A stretch of DNA of 64,000 bases, taken from the NCBI RefSeq assembly GCF_000153825.1, contig NZ_DS022299.1, positions 1,824,869-1,888,868 of the forward strand, written 5' to 3'. A model generated the notes under the pieces. It worked only from the letters and a program-made list of their open reading frames with translations, ran no database searches and was not told where the DNA came from. This document shows positions 33,043-42,702 of this stretch, piece by piece. Source of the DNA: Synechococcus sp. RS9916 (GTDB taxonomy: Bacteria > Cyanobacteriota > Cyanobacteriia > PCC-6307 > Cyanobiaceae). A program made the position numbers and the translations under genes. How positions within the stretch are numbered: position 1 is the stretch's first letter; each line of letters begins with the position of its first letter.

Positions 33043-35721
33043 TCAGCTGAAAGAGCCCTCCAGCTGTTCCCGGGCTGACGCCAGCGCCCCATCCAAAGCA
33101 CCACCATCACGCCCACCGGCCTGAGCCAGGTTGGGACGCCCACCGCCTCCACCACCACAAAGCTTGGCGATACCACCAATAAATTTGCCGGCCTGCTGCC
33201 CTTGAGCAATCACCGTCTTGCCAAACGCCGCCACCAAGATCACCTTCCCCTGATCGGCCGGATCTGGCAGACCGCCGATCACCACAGCAGCACCATCCCC
33301 CAGCTGATCCGCCAGGCTCTGGGCTGCACCCTGCAGGCCGGCGCCATCCACACCATCGAGGCGTTCCACCAACAGCTGGAGCTCGCCCACAGCAACCGCC
33401 TTGGAGGCCAGAGCCGCTGACTTGGCCACGGCCAGCTCCGCCTGGGCCGCCGCCAGTGCCTTGCCCGTGCTCTTGAGCTCGTCCTGCAGAGCCAGCACCC
33501 GCTCCACGATTTCTGCAGGCTGGGCTTTGAAGCGATCCCCCAGCTGCTTCACCACCAGATCGCGTTCATTCAGATAGGCGAGCACGGCCCCACCGGCCAC
33601 GGCTTCAATCCGGCGAATACCAGCAGCCACACCGCTTTCAGCCACGATCTTGAACAGGCCGATCTCGGCGGTGTTGGCCACATGGGTGCCACCGCAGAGC
33701 TCCATCGACACACCCGGCACGTCGACCACCCGCACCACGTCGGCGTATTTCTCGCCAAACATCGCCACAGCACCGGCGGCCTTGGCCTGCTCGATCGCCA
33801 TCTCCTGCACCTCGAGGGAGTGAGCTTCACTGATCCAGCCGTTGATCAGGGCTTCGATCTGCTCCAGCTCGTCCGCCTTCACTGCCCGGGGGCAGTGGAA
33901 GTCGAAACGCAGTCGTTCAAAATCGACCAGAGATCCAGCCTGGCCAATCCCAGGATCCACGACCTGCTTGAGGGCCGCTTGCAGCAGATGGGTAGCGGTG
34001 TGATTCGCCTGCGCCCGGCGCCGACAGGCCTTGTCGACCTGGCCATGCACCACATCGCCAATGGAGAGGCTGCCGCGCTCCACCCGACCGCTGTGCACAA
34101 ACACACTGCGGTTGCGGCTCACCCCCTCGATCACCACGATCAAACCGTTGCCATCAGGGCCATCGCCCACCAATACGCCGCGGTCTCCCACCTGGCCACC
34201 GCCTTCGCCGTAGAAGGGCGTGGTGTCGAGCACCACCTGCACCGCGTCGCCGGCGCCGGCCTGTTGAGCTGGCTCACCATTCACCACCAGGGCCTGCACG
34301 CTGCTGCTGTGCTCCAGCAAGTCGTAGCCACGGAAACTGGTGGCCTCCAGCTCCGCTGCGACCTGATCAATCGCATCCTGCAGCGTTAGATCAATGCTCA
34401 CTGCCGCGGCCTTGGCCCGCTGGCGCTGCTCCTCCATCGCGGCTTCAAATCCAGCCAGATCCACCGTGAGACCGTGCTCCTCGGCAATTTCCTGGGTGAG
34501 TTCAAGCGGGAAGCCGTAGGTGTCATAGAGCTCAAAGGCCTGGGCGCCTGCAATCTGTGCCGGCTTCGCAGCAAGCACGTCGGCCAGCAGCTTCTCGCCA
34601 CGCTCGAGAGTTTCCAAGAAGCGGGCCTCCTCCCGCTTCAGCTCCGCCAGAATCACCTCTTTGCGCTCCAGCAGCTGGGGATAGGCCTCCTGCATCAGAG
34701 CGATCGAGGCCTCTCCCATCACCGTGAGGAACGGTTTGGCAATTCCCAGCAAGCGACCGTGGCGCACCACACGGCGCAGTAGACGGCGCAGGATATAGCC
34801 GCGGCCCAAGTTGCTGGCCGTCACACCGTCGCAAATCAGCTGAGTCACAGCCCGGCTGTGATCGCCGATCACCTTGAGGCTGGTTTTGCCCTTCTCGTCC
34901 AGGGCCTTGTAGTCCACCCCGGCCAGGCCAGCGGCCGTTTCAATCAGGGGATAGATCAGATCCGTTTCATAGTTGTTCGGCACCTGTTGGAGGATCTGCG
35001 CCATGCGCTCCAGACCCATGCCGGTGTCGATGTTGCGGTTCGCCAGCGGCGTGAGGGTGCCCTCCGCGTCGCGGTTGTACTGCATGAACACCAAGTTGTA
35101 GAACTCGATGAAGCGGTCATCGTCCTCAAGATCGATGCCATCGTCACCCAGCTCCGGCTTGAAGTCGTAATAGATCTCCGAACAGGGGCCACAGGGTCCC
35201 GTGGGACCGGAGGCCCAGAAATTGTCGGCCTCGTCCATGCGGATGATCCGCTTGGGGTTGACGCCCACCACATCGCGCCAGATCTGCTCGGCCTCGTCGT
35301 CTTCACGGAAAACGCTCACCACCAAGTTCTTGGGATCCAGGCCGAACACACCAGTGCTCAGCTCCCAGGCCCACTGAATCGCCTGCTCCTTGAAGTAATC
35401 ACCAAAGGAGAAGTTCCCCAGCATCTCGAAGAACGTGTGGTGACGCGCCGTGCGGCCCACGTTTTCAATGTCGTTCGTGCGGATGCACTTCTGGCTGCTG
35501 GTGGCACAGGGGGCTGGCCGCTCCTGTTGCCCAAGAAAAATCGGCTTGAACGGCAGCATGCCGGCGATGGTGAGCAGCACCGTGGGGTCTTCCGGCACCA
35601 GCGAGGCGCTAGCCGTGCGCTTGTGGCCGCGCGCTTCAAAAAAGTCGAGGAAGGCCGCCCGAATCTCGGCACCGCTGCGGGGACGGGCTGCATCAGAGCG
35701 CGACGATCGTGCAACAGCCAT
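33043..35721 (-). CDS. alaS: Alanyl-tRNA synthetase
   Basis: AlaRS charges tRNA(Ala) and edits mischarged Ser/Gly. 892 residues, standard for the family. The class II catalytic core is present (EIRAAFLDFFEARGHKR, GMLPFKPIF, RHHTFFEMLGNFSFGDYF, FWASGPTGPCGPCSEIYYD). The editing domain zinc ligands are in ANHTATHLLQAAL and CGGTHV, and the C-Ala domain carries the Gly-rich CGGGGGGRPNLAQAGG. Start ATG 35721; 35 bp separate it from the divergent 35757 gene. Confidence 0.97.
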   Translation of the reverse strand: MAVARSSRSDAARPRSGAEIRAAFLDFFEARGHKRTASASLVPEDPTVLLTIAGMLPFKPIFLGQQERPAPCATSSQKCIRTNDIENVGRTARHHTFFEMLGNFSFGDYFKEQAIQWAWELSTGVFGLDPKNLVVSVFREDDEAEQIWRDVVGVNPKRIIRMDEADNFWASGPTGPCGPCSEIYYDFKPELGDDGIDLEDDDRFIEFYNLVFMQYNRDAEGTLTPLANRNIDTGMGLERMAQILQQVPNNYETDLIYPLIETAAGLAGVDYKALDEKGKTSLKVIGDHSRAVTQLICDGVTASNLGRGYILRRLLRRVVRHGRLLGIAKPFLTVMGEASIALMQEAYPQLLERKEVILAELKREEARFLETLERGEKLLADVLAAKPAQIAGAQAFELYDTYGFPLELTQEIAEEHGLTVDLAGFEAAMEEQRQRAKAAAVSIDLTLQDAIDQVAAELEATSFRGYDLLEHSSSVQALVVNGEPAQQAGAGDAVQVVLDTTPFYGEGGGQVGDRGVLVGDGPDGNGLIVVIEGVSRNRSVFVHSGRVERGSLSIGDVVHGQVDKACRRRAQANHTATHLLQAALKQVVDPGIGQAGSLVDFERLRFDFHCPRAVKADELEQIEALINGWISEAHSLEVQEMAIEQAKAAGAVAMFGEKYADVVRVVDVPGVSMELCGGTHVANTAEIGLFKIVAESGVAAGIRRIEAVAGGAVLAYLNERDLVVKQLGDRFKAQPAEIVERVLALQDELKSTGKALAAAQAELAVAKSAALASKAVAVGELQLLVERLDGVDGAGLQGAAQSLADQLGDGAAVVIGGLPDPADQGKVILVAAFGKTVIAQGQQAGKFIGGIAKLCGGGGGGRPNLAQAGGRDGGALDGALASAREQLEGSFS

Positions 35722-35756
35722 GGTGAATTCGGGCGGCGAAGTCGGGTCCAGCAGCC

Positions 35757-36200
35757 ATGATCACCCCTGAGCCGCCGCTGACGTTGGCCGCCCCGCTTCC
35801 CGATACCACCAGCGCTCCCACGGTCGAAGCCCTTCCGACCCGTGCGGCCCTGCGCTGGCGCTCCATCAGCTGGGCCCTCATCGCGGGACTTAGCGCAGGC
35901 TTGATTGGACTGATCTTCAGCCTGGATCTCTCGGTGCGTTCCGCCGGCTGCGGTCTGTTTTATGGCCTGCTGGCCTTCCATCTCGAACGGGTCGATCCCG
36001 AAGATTCACACCTCCAAGCGGGGCTGGTGGGGGCGATCTGCGGAGTGCGCAGCCTGGGCATGACCCTGCCTTCACCTTTCGCAGGGGCAGATGCCCTGGC
36101 ATCATTAGTCGAGGACCTCCTATTGGCGTGGTTGCCGTTGATCGGCAGCGCACTCCTGCTTCACGGAACCCAACGCATGCTGTCCGCGTCGCGGCCATGA
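35757..36200 (+). CDS. Small membrane protein, unknown function
   Basis: 147 residues with a Pro/Thr-rich N-terminus and three or four predicted membrane helices (ISWALIAGLSAGLIGLIFSL, GCGLFYGLLAFHL, LLLAWLPLIGSALLL). No family recognised. Its stop overlaps the SNF2 helicase start (ATGA), so it is likely co-translated, but nothing shows a functional link. Confidence 0.75.
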   Translation: MITPEPPLTLAAPLPDTTSAPTVEALPTRAALRWRSISWALIAGLSAGLIGLIFSLDLSVRSAGCGLFYGLLAFHLERVDPEDSHLQAGLVGAICGVRSLGMTLPSPFAGADALASLVEDLLLAWLPLIGSALLLHGTQRMLSASRP

Positions 36201-39200
36201 GCCTGCTGCACGCCACCTGGCTTCCAGCCATCCGCACTCCCACCAGTTCCGGACGTCCGGCGCTGCTGGTCTGGGCTGACACCTGGCGCGTAGCGGAACC
36301 GGCAGGCCCAGGCGTGACCCCGGCCATCCACCCTTTCACCCTCAGCCACGACGACCTGCGGGCCTGGCTGAGCGAGCGGGACCTCTTGCCCGACGGCATC
36401 ATTGATGCCACTGCTTGTCTCACCCTGCCGAGCCGCACGGTGAAACCCCGCAAGAAGCGCGGCGACACCAGCCCGGAACCCGAAGGGTGGACCGGACTCC
36501 CCCTCCAAGCCGGTGAACCGATTCCCAAGCAGACGGAATGGTGGCCCTGGCAGGTGCAGGGTCTGGCGATCGAACCGGGTGCCGCCACCGCCTGGCTCGC
36601 CAAGCTGCCCCTGTCCGGCCGCAATCCCGACCTGGCCGATGAGCTGCGCTGGTGGAGTCACATGCAGCGCTGGGCCTTGAGCCTGATCGCCCGAGGGCGC
36701 TGGATTCCCCAAGTGGAACTGAGCAAAGGCGAGGGTTACCCCCACCGGGCCCGCTGGGTGCCTCTGCTCAACCGCGAGGAGGATCGCCGCCGCCTCGAGG
36801 ACCTTGCAGCCCGTCTACCCCTGGTGGCCACCTGCGCTCTGCCCTGGCGTGAACCCACCGGCCGGCGCAGCAATCGCACCACCCGGCTGCGGCCTGAGGC
36901 GATGCGGGCCGCCAACCCCGTAGCCAGCTGCAGGCCCCGCAGCGGTCGCTTGCGCATCGCCACCTTGCTGGAAGGCCTGGTGGATGCCCAACTGCGCACG
37001 GGCTTCACACCCGCCACCGAAGGGCTCGATCCCCTGCTAGCGGCCTGGCAGGAGGCCCTCGCCTCAGACACCGGCGTGATCCAACTGGGCGATGAAGAAG
37101 CGGAGCGTCTGGCCACGGCCAGTAACCACTGGCGGGAAGGCGTCGCCGGCAACGTGGCGGCGGCCCGCGCCTGCCTGGAACTCGAAACTCCCGACGACGG
37201 AGAAGACCTCTGGACCCTGCGCTTCTCGTTGCAGGCCGAAGCAGATCCCACCTTGAAGGTGCCGGCGGGCGTGGCCTGGGCCTGCGGACCGAAGGGTCTG
37301 CAGCTGGGAGAAATCGCCGTGGAGCACCCCGGCGAATTGCTGCTGGAGGGCATGGGCCGGGCCCTCACCGTGTTCGAACCGATCGCCCGCGGCCTTGACA
37401 GCTCCACGCCCGAAGCCATGCAGCTCACCCCTGCGGAAGCCTTTGTGCTGGTGCGCACCGCCGCTCGCCAGCTGCGCGATGTGGGCGTGGGCGTTGAGCT
37501 ACCCGCCAGCCTGTCGGGAGGTCTGGCCAGCCGCCTCGGCCTTTCCATCAAAGCGGAGCTGCCCGAGAAGTCTCGGGGATTCACCCTCGGAGAACCCCTT
37601 GACTGGGAATGGGAGCTGATGATCGGCGGCGTCACCCTGACGCTGCGGGAACTCGAACGCCTGGCGGGCAAACGCAGCCCCCTGGTGCGACACAAAGGGG
37701 CCTGGATCGAGCTGCGGCCCAACGACCTCAAGAACGCCGAGAAATTCTTTGCCGCCAAACCCGACCTCAGCCTCGATGACGCCCTGAGGCTCACGGCCAC
37801 AGAAGGCGACACCCTGATGCGCATGCCGGTGCATCGGCTGGAAGCCGGCCCACGCCTGCAAGCGGTGCTGGAGCAATACCACCAACAGAAAGCACCGGAT
37901 CCCCTGCCTGCACCGGAAGGGTTCTGCGGACAACTGCGTCCTTATCAGGAACGGGGCTTGGGTTGGCTGTCGTTCCTGCATCGCTTTGATCAGGGGGCTT
38001 GCCTGGCCGATGACATGGGACTGGGCAAGACGATCCAGCTGCTCGCCTTCCTGCAACACCTCAAGGCGGAACAAGAACTCAAGCGCCCGGTGCTGCTGGT
38101 GGCGCCCACCTCCGTGCTCACCAACTGGAAGCGAGAAGCAACGGCCTTCACTCCCGAGCTCGAGGTGAAAGAGCACTACGGCCCACGCCGGCCCTCCACC
38201 CCTGCAGCACTCAAGAAAGCCCTTAAGGGCGTGGATCTCGTGCTCACCAGCTACGGCCTACTGCAACGCGACAGCGAGCTGCTGGAGAGCCTCGACTGGC
38301 AGGGCATGGTGATTGATGAAGCCCAGGCGATCAAGAACCCCAGCGCCAAACAGAGCATGGCGGCAAGAGACCTGGCCCGCCCCGGCCGTAACAGCCGCTT
38401 CCGCATTGCCCTCACCGGCACACCGGTGGAAAACCGCGTCAGTGAGCTGTGGGCCTTGATGGACTTTCTCAACCCGCGCGTGCTGGGTCAGGAAGACTTT
38501 TTCCGTCAGCGCTACCGGATGCCGATCGAGCGCTACGGGGATATGTCGTCGCTGCGGGACCTCAAAGCCAGGGTTGGCCCCTTCATCCTGCGCCGGCTAA
38601 AAACTGATAAAGCGATTATTTCCGACCTTCCCGAAAAGGTGGAATTAAGTGAATGGGTGGGCTTGAGCAAGGAGCAGAAATCCCTCTACGCCAAAACTGT
38701 GGAAGACACCCTCGATGCCATCGCCCGTGCCCCCCGCGGCCAACGCCATGGCCAGGTGCTGGGCCTGCTCACCAAGCTCAAGCAAATCTGCAACCACCCT
38801 GCTCTGGCCCTCAAGGAAGAGCAGGCCACCGACGACTTCCTGCAGCGTTCCGCCAAGTTGCAACGGCTCGAAGAAATCCTCGATGAGGTGATCGAAGCCG
38901 GTGACCGGGCCCTGCTGTTCACCCAGTTCGCGGAATGGGGGCATCTGCTGCAGGGCTACCTGCAACGGCGCTGGCGCAGTGAAGTGCCTTTCCTCAGCGG
39001 CAGCACCAGCAAGAAAGAACGGCAGGCGATGGTCGATCGCTTCCAGGAGGATCCCCGCGGGCCGCAACTCTTCCTGCTGTCCTTGAAAGCGGGTGGTGTG
39101 GGCCTCAACCTCACTCGCGCCAGCCACGTGTTCCACATCGACCGCTGGTGGAACCCAGCCGTGGAAAACCAGGCCACCGACCGCGCCTACCGGATCGGCC

Positions 39201-39379
39201 AGACGAATCGTGTGATGGTGCACAAATTCATCACCAGTGGTTCAGTGGAAGAAAAGATCGACCGCATGATCCGCGAGAAGTCACGGCTCGCCGAAGACAT
39301 CATCGGCTCCGGAGAAGACTGGCTCGGCGGGCTGGATATGGGCCAACTCAAAGAACTGGTCAGCCTCGACGACACTTGA
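36197..39379 (+). CDS. SNF2-family DEAD/DEAH ATP-dependent helicase
   Basis: 1060 residues from the ATG at 36197 (MSLLHATWLPAIRTPTSSG), which overlaps the preceding stop. The N-terminal half is the SNF2-associated bacterial domain. The motor follows from ~590: motif I CLADDMGLGKTIQLLAFLQ (~605), motif II VIDEAQAIKN (~706, DEAQ box), motif III ALTGTPVENR, and C-terminal helicase motifs FLLSLKAGGVGLNLT and NQATDRAYRIGQ. This family translocates on duplex DNA and may act in transcription recycling or repair. It is followed at four bases by a SWIM zinc-finger gene, a frequent partner. Confidence 0.93.
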   Translation: MSLLHATWLPAIRTPTSSGRPALLVWADTWRVAEPAGPGVTPAIHPFTLSHDDLRAWLSERDLLPDGIIDATACLTLPSRTVKPRKKRGDTSPEPEGWTGLPLQAGEPIPKQTEWWPWQVQGLAIEPGAATAWLAKLPLSGRNPDLADELRWWSHMQRWALSLIARGRWIPQVELSKGEGYPHRARWVPLLNREEDRRRLEDLAARLPLVATCALPWREPTGRRSNRTTRLRPEAMRAANPVASCRPRSGRLRIATLLEGLVDAQLRTGFTPATEGLDPLLAAWQEALASDTGVIQLGDEEAERLATASNHWREGVAGNVAAARACLELETPDDGEDLWTLRFSLQAEADPTLKVPAGVAWACGPKGLQLGEIAVEHPGELLLEGMGRALTVFEPIARGLDSSTPEAMQLTPAEAFVLVRTAARQLRDVGVGVELPASLSGGLASRLGLSIKAELPEKSRGFTLGEPLDWEWELMIGGVTLTLRELERLAGKRSPLVRHKGAWIELRPNDLKNAEKFFAAKPDLSLDDALRLTATEGDTLMRMPVHRLEAGPRLQAVLEQYHQQKAPDPLPAPEGFCGQLRPYQERGLGWLSFLHRFDQGACLADDMGLGKTIQLLAFLQHLKAEQELKRPVLLVAPTSVLTNWKREATAFTPELEVKEHYGPRRPSTPAALKKALKGVDLVLTSYGLLQRDSELLESLDWQGMVIDEAQAIKNPSAKQSMAARDLARPGRNSRFRIALTGTPVENRVSELWALMDFLNPRVLGQEDFFRQRYRMPIERYGDMSSLRDLKARVGPFILRRLKTDKAIISDLPEKVELSEWVGLSKEQKSLYAKTVEDTLDAIARAPRGQRHGQVLGLLTKLKQICNHPALALKEEQATDDFLQRSAKLQRLEEILDEVIEAGDRALLFTQFAEWGHLLQGYLQRRWRSEVPFLSGSTSKKERQAMVDRFQEDPRGPQLFLLSLKAGGVGLNLTRASHVFHIDRWWNPAVENQATDRAYRIGQTNRVMVHKFITSGSVEEKIDRMIREKSRLAEDIIGSGEDWLGGLDMGQLKELVSLDDT

Positions 39380-39383
39380 AACC

Positions 39384-40298
39384 ATGACTCACACTCCCTC
39401 CACCCCCGGCATCAACACCTCCCTGGGTGACGACGGTCTTGGTCAGCAGCCCTGGTGGGTGGAGCAGTGGATGGAGCTGATCAACTCCTACCGCTTCAAG
39501 AAACGACTGGAGAGGGCCTGGACCTACGCCCGTGAAGGCAACGTCACCTCGATCCGCTTCGAAGGCCGGCGAGTGCACGCTCGAGTCCAGGGCACCGGCG
39601 AAGACCCCTACAAGGTGAAGCTCTGGCTGGATGTCCTCAACGATGAGGACTGGCGCTACGTGCTCGAGGCGCTGACCCAGAAAGCCCGCTGGTCAGCGCA
39701 GTTGCTGGCGGGGATCATGCCTTCGGACATCGAACGGGCCTTTGCTGCCAGCGGCCGGCGGCTCTTCCCCTTCAAGTTGCAAGAGGTGCGCAGCGAGTGC
39801 AGCTGCCCCGACAAGGCCAACCCCTGCAAGCACATCAGTGCGGTGTATTTCCTGATGGGGGAACGCTTCAGTGAAGACCCCTTCGTGTTGTTTCAACTGC
39901 GGGGGCGCACCCGCGCCAAGCTGCTGGAGGACCTGGCGGAATACCGGCTGAAGGCCCTGGAAGCCAGAGCGAAAGCCGCTGCAGAGGCAAACGACTCAGA
40001 AGGAGATCCCGCAGCCAGTGACAGCACCACCAACCCGGATCAGGTCACCCCACCGCATCCCGCCGTGCTCGACCCGACCCTGTGGTGGCGCTACGACGCC
40101 AGCCTCGATGGAGACCTCGTAGTGATCACCCCAGCGATGGAAGGTGACACCGGGCTTGATGCAGCCGGAGAGTTACCACTGGCGGAAGAACCCAAATTTC
40201 CAGACGCCAAGAAGCAGTTCCTCGACCATCTGCGGGCGCAAGGTCAGGTGTTGGGTCAACAAGCCATGCTCGCTGCCATGACGGCCGGCGGTGGCTGA
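39384..40298 (+). CDS. SWIM zinc-finger protein
   Basis: 304 residues. The SWIM motif CxC-x(n)-CxH is visible as CSCPDKANPCKHISAVYFLM (~140-165), which binds zinc and may contact DNA or protein. The N-terminal part (PWWVEQWMELINSYRFKKRL ... GRRVHARVQGT) is conserved in this family. It starts four bases after the SNF2 helicase stop, and such SNF2-SWIM pairs recur in bacteria, suggesting a common complex. The C-terminal ~90 residues are variable. The next gene overlaps its end by eight bases. Confidence 0.88.
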   Translation: MTHTPSTPGINTSLGDDGLGQQPWWVEQWMELINSYRFKKRLERAWTYAREGNVTSIRFEGRRVHARVQGTGEDPYKVKLWLDVLNDEDWRYVLEALTQKARWSAQLLAGIMPSDIERAFAASGRRLFPFKLQEVRSECSCPDKANPCKHISAVYFLMGERFSEDPFVLFQLRGRTRAKLLEDLAEYRLKALEARAKAAAEANDSEGDPAASDSTTNPDQVTPPHPAVLDPTLWWRYDASLDGDLVVITPAMEGDTGLDAAGELPLAEEPKFPDAKKQFLDHLRAQGQVLGQQAMLAAMTAGGG

Positions 40299-40773
40299 AT
40301 CCCCCGCCGCTTGGCTCAGTCCTGAGAATCAGCGCTGGGCCATGACCATCGAAAGGTCCCATCAGCGCGCGTTTGGCCGTGGGTTACTGCCAGGCCACGC
40401 CTGCGCAGATCAGACCCGAACGCGGGCTCAAAGCCTGTTCAGCGCGAGTGAGCCGGTGCTGGCTCACAACGGCAACCAGGACCCGACCTTGGTCTACGCG
40501 AACGCTGCGGCCCTGTTGCTCTGGCGCAGGGATTGGAAGGCGATGGTGGGCATGCCGTCGCGACTGACGGCACCTGAGCAAGAACGCGCCGAACGGGCCC
40601 AAGCTCTGGGGAGCGCCCAAAAAAGTGATGCATTTCAGGGCTATCGGGGCATTCGCATCGACAGCGAAGGGCGACGGTTTGTGATCGACAACGCCCGAAT
40701 CTGGACCCTCTGGGATGCGCAAGGAGAGCGCTGTGGCCAGGCAGCAAGCTTTGCGCGCTGGTGGTGGATCTAG
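40291..40773 (+). CDS. MEKHLA-domain protein
   Basis: 160 residues with a GTG start at 40291, overlapping the SWIM gene's stop. The PAS-like MEKHLA pattern is seen in DPTLVYANAAALLLWRRDW (tryptophan-rich fold), PSRLTAPEQERAERA, GYRGIRIDSEGRRFVI and the ending ASFARWWWI. MEKHLA proteins share a PAS-related fold; ligand and role are unknown. The link to the SNF2-SWIM pair is only positional. Confidence 0.85.
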   Translation: MAESPAAWLSPENQRWAMTIERSHQRAFGRGLLPGHACADQTRTRAQSLFSASEPVLAHNGNQDPTLVYANAAALLLWRRDWKAMVGMPSRLTAPEQERAERAQALGSAQKSDAFQGYRGIRIDSEGRRFVIDNARIWTLWDAQGERCGQAASFARWWWI

Positions 40774-40959
40774 CCAACACAACATCCAGATCCAAAGGCT
40801 TTTCGGTTCTCCCACCCTTGCTGTGGTGGCAACCGAACTGGGTCGTCTAGACCGAACACAACAGGGCGGTTCTCCGGCTCCTCGATTGCATTCAGAGCGC
40901 GCAGATTGGCATTGCGGGTGACACCCACCCAACCCAACTCTCCACCTGGAGGATTCATC

Positions 40960-41394
40960 ATGCTCACCCTTCGCCAATCCCCTTTTGATCTGCTCGAGCG
41001 CCTCGAGCAGCAAGTCGCCCAAGCCGAACGTGTTCCTGCCGCTGAAGTGCTCGAAGACGCCAACGGCTACACCGTGCGACTCGAACTGCCTGGCGTGGAC
41101 CGCGGTTCCATCGATGTGAAAGCCACCGATCGCACCCTGGTGATCAGTGCCGAGCGGCGCCCAACCCCGACCTCAGACACCTCCGACACATCAGGCGACA
41201 CCAACGCGGTCGATGCCACAACACCGCAGCAATTGTTCAGCGAATTCCGCCCCGGCACCTGGAGCCGCAGCTTCCGCTTTGCTCAACCGTTGGACCGCGA
41301 GCAACTGAAGGCCACCTACCGCGACGGAATCCTGGCCATCACCGCAGCCAAAGCCGACAACCGCACCACCGTGTCGGTGAGCGTTGAAAGCTGA
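40960..41394 (+). CDS. Small heat-shock protein (Hsp20/alpha-crystallin)
   Basis: 144 residues from the ATG at 40960 (MLTLRQSPFDLLERLEQQVA), which has GGAGG eight bases upstream. sHsps are ATP-independent chaperones that hold unfolding proteins. The alpha-crystallin domain spans ~25-140 (YTVRLELPGVDRGSIDVKA ... SFRFAQPLD ... YRDGILAITA), including the conserved G-I-L near the end. A Thr/Ser-rich insertion (PTSDTSDTSGDT) lies in the L57 loop. It ends at a strong terminator. No CIRCE element (inverted TTAGCACTC) was seen upstream. Confidence 0.92.
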   Translation: MLTLRQSPFDLLERLEQQVAQAERVPAAEVLEDANGYTVRLELPGVDRGSIDVKATDRTLVISAERRPTPTSDTSDTSGDTNAVDATTPQQLFSEFRPGTWSRSFRFAQPLDREQLKATYRDGILAITAAKADNRTTVSVSVES

Positions 41395-41458
41395 CGCTTG
41401 CAACCCTCAGAAGCGATCGCAACAGACCCACCACCAACCCCACACCAGAGAACGGAAC

Positions 41459-41489
41459 GGCCCTCCGCAGCAGCGGGGGGCTTTTTTTG
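41459..41489 (+). terminator. Rho-independent terminator of the small heat-shock gene
   Basis: GCCCTCCGC and GCGGGGGGC pair around an AGCA loop, followed by seven T. It lies 65 bp after the stop and before the TRAP operon. Confidence 0.9.
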
Positions 41490-41577
41490 ATTGCAAATTC
41501 AAGAGAAGTCCAACCACGATCGATAGCCTTCGGCCAGCCAACGTCGCCCTTGCCGGCGGCCAATGCAGGAGCACGCC

Positions 41578-42702
41578 ATGCAACGACGGCAGCTGCTTCG
41601 GACCAGTGGGCAAGCCCTCGCCGCTGCCGCCGGAGCCGGAGCCCTGAGCGCCTGCACGATCCGTCGTGCAGAAAAGAGCCAGAGCGGTGGGCTGCCCCAG
41701 GTGAGGTGGCGGATGGCCACCAGCTGGCCCGTGTCCCTGGACACGATCTATGGAGGTGCCGAAACCATCTGCCAACGGGTGGAGGCGATGAGTGGAGGCC
41801 TCTTCACCATCGAGCCCTTTGCCGCTGGAGAAATCGTTCCCGGTCTGGAAGTGCTGGATGCCGTGCAGGCCGGCTCCGTGGAATGCGGCCACACCGCCAG
41901 CTATTACTACGTGGGCAAAAACCCTGCCTTCGCCTTCGGAACGGCAGTGCCCTTTGGCCTGTCTGCCCAGCAGCAGAACTCCTGGCTTTACCAAGGGGGT
42001 GGCAACGAGGCCATGGATGCGCTGTTTGCCGACTTCGGGGCCAAGAGCTTTCCGGCCGGGAACACCGGAGGACAACTCGGGGGCTGGTTTAAACGCCCCG
42101 TGGAGAACCTGGCCTCACTCAAAGGCCTGAAAATGCGCATCCCCGGCCTCGGGGGCAAGGTGATGGCGCGGCTCGGGGTCAACGTGCAAGTGCTGCCCGG
42201 TGGCGAGATCTATCTCGCCCTCGAACGGGGAGCCATTGATGCCGCCGAATTCACCGGGCCTTACGACGACGAAAAACTAGGCCTGCACAAAGCGGCGAAG
42301 CACTACTACTACCCAGGGTGGTGGGAACCGGGTCCAAGCCTCACGGCACTGGTGAACCGCAAGGCCTGGGCCGCACTGCCTGAGGAATATCAGGCCATGT
42401 TCAGCACCGCCTGTTACGAGGCCAATCTGGGCATGCTCAGCAAATACGAGCAGCGCAACAGCGAAGCGCTCTTGCGCTTGCGTCGTCAGGGGATCAAGCT
42501 CGAGCGCTACAGCGACGACATCCTCGAAGCGGCACAGGACGCCACCCAGGAGATGTTCGCTGAATTGGCCGCCGGTGATGCCGAATTCCGCGATCTTCTG
42601 GAGCGCTGGCGCCTGTTCCGGCGCGAAACCCTGAACTGGAACCGCATCAACGAACTGCCCCTGGCCCTGTTCAACACCAGCCAAGAGGAGGCCCAACCAT
42701 GA
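41578..42702 (+). CDS. TRAP transporter solute-binding lipoprotein (DctP-type)
   Basis: 374 residues from the ATG at 41578, with AGGAG seven bases upstream. The N-terminus MQRRQLLRTSGQALAAAAGA with LSAC is a twin-arginine-like signal with a lipobox Cys, so the protein is probably a periplasmic lipoprotein. The mature part is a TRAP binding protein (VRWRMATSWPVSLDTIYGGA, ERGAIDAAEFTGPYDDEKLG). The FTGPYDDEKLG region and WEPG motif place it with the TakP/2-oxoacid-like branch rather than sialic-acid SiaP. It heads an operon with the two permease genes (ATGA overlap). The substrate cannot be fixed from sequence. Confidence 0.9.
   Translation: MQRRQLLRTSGQALAAAAGAGALSACTIRRAEKSQSGGLPQVRWRMATSWPVSLDTIYGGAETICQRVEAMSGGLFTIEPFAAGEIVPGLEVLDAVQAGSVECGHTASYYYVGKNPAFAFGTAVPFGLSAQQQNSWLYQGGGNEAMDALFADFGAKSFPAGNTGGQLGGWFKRPVENLASLKGLKMRIPGLGGKVMARLGVNVQVLPGGEIYLALERGAIDAAEFTGPYDDEKLGLHKAAKHYYYPGWWEPGPSLTALVNRKAWAALPEEYQAMFSTACYEANLGMLSKYEQRNSEALLRLRRQGIKLERYSDDILEAAQDATQEMFAELAAGDAEFRDLLERWRLFRRETLNWNRINELPLALFNTSQEEAQP

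Noticed and set aside
33043-35770. Long plus-strand open frame (34858-35760) opposite alaS
   Set aside because: It is antisense to a fully conserved alaS and shows no independent protein features.
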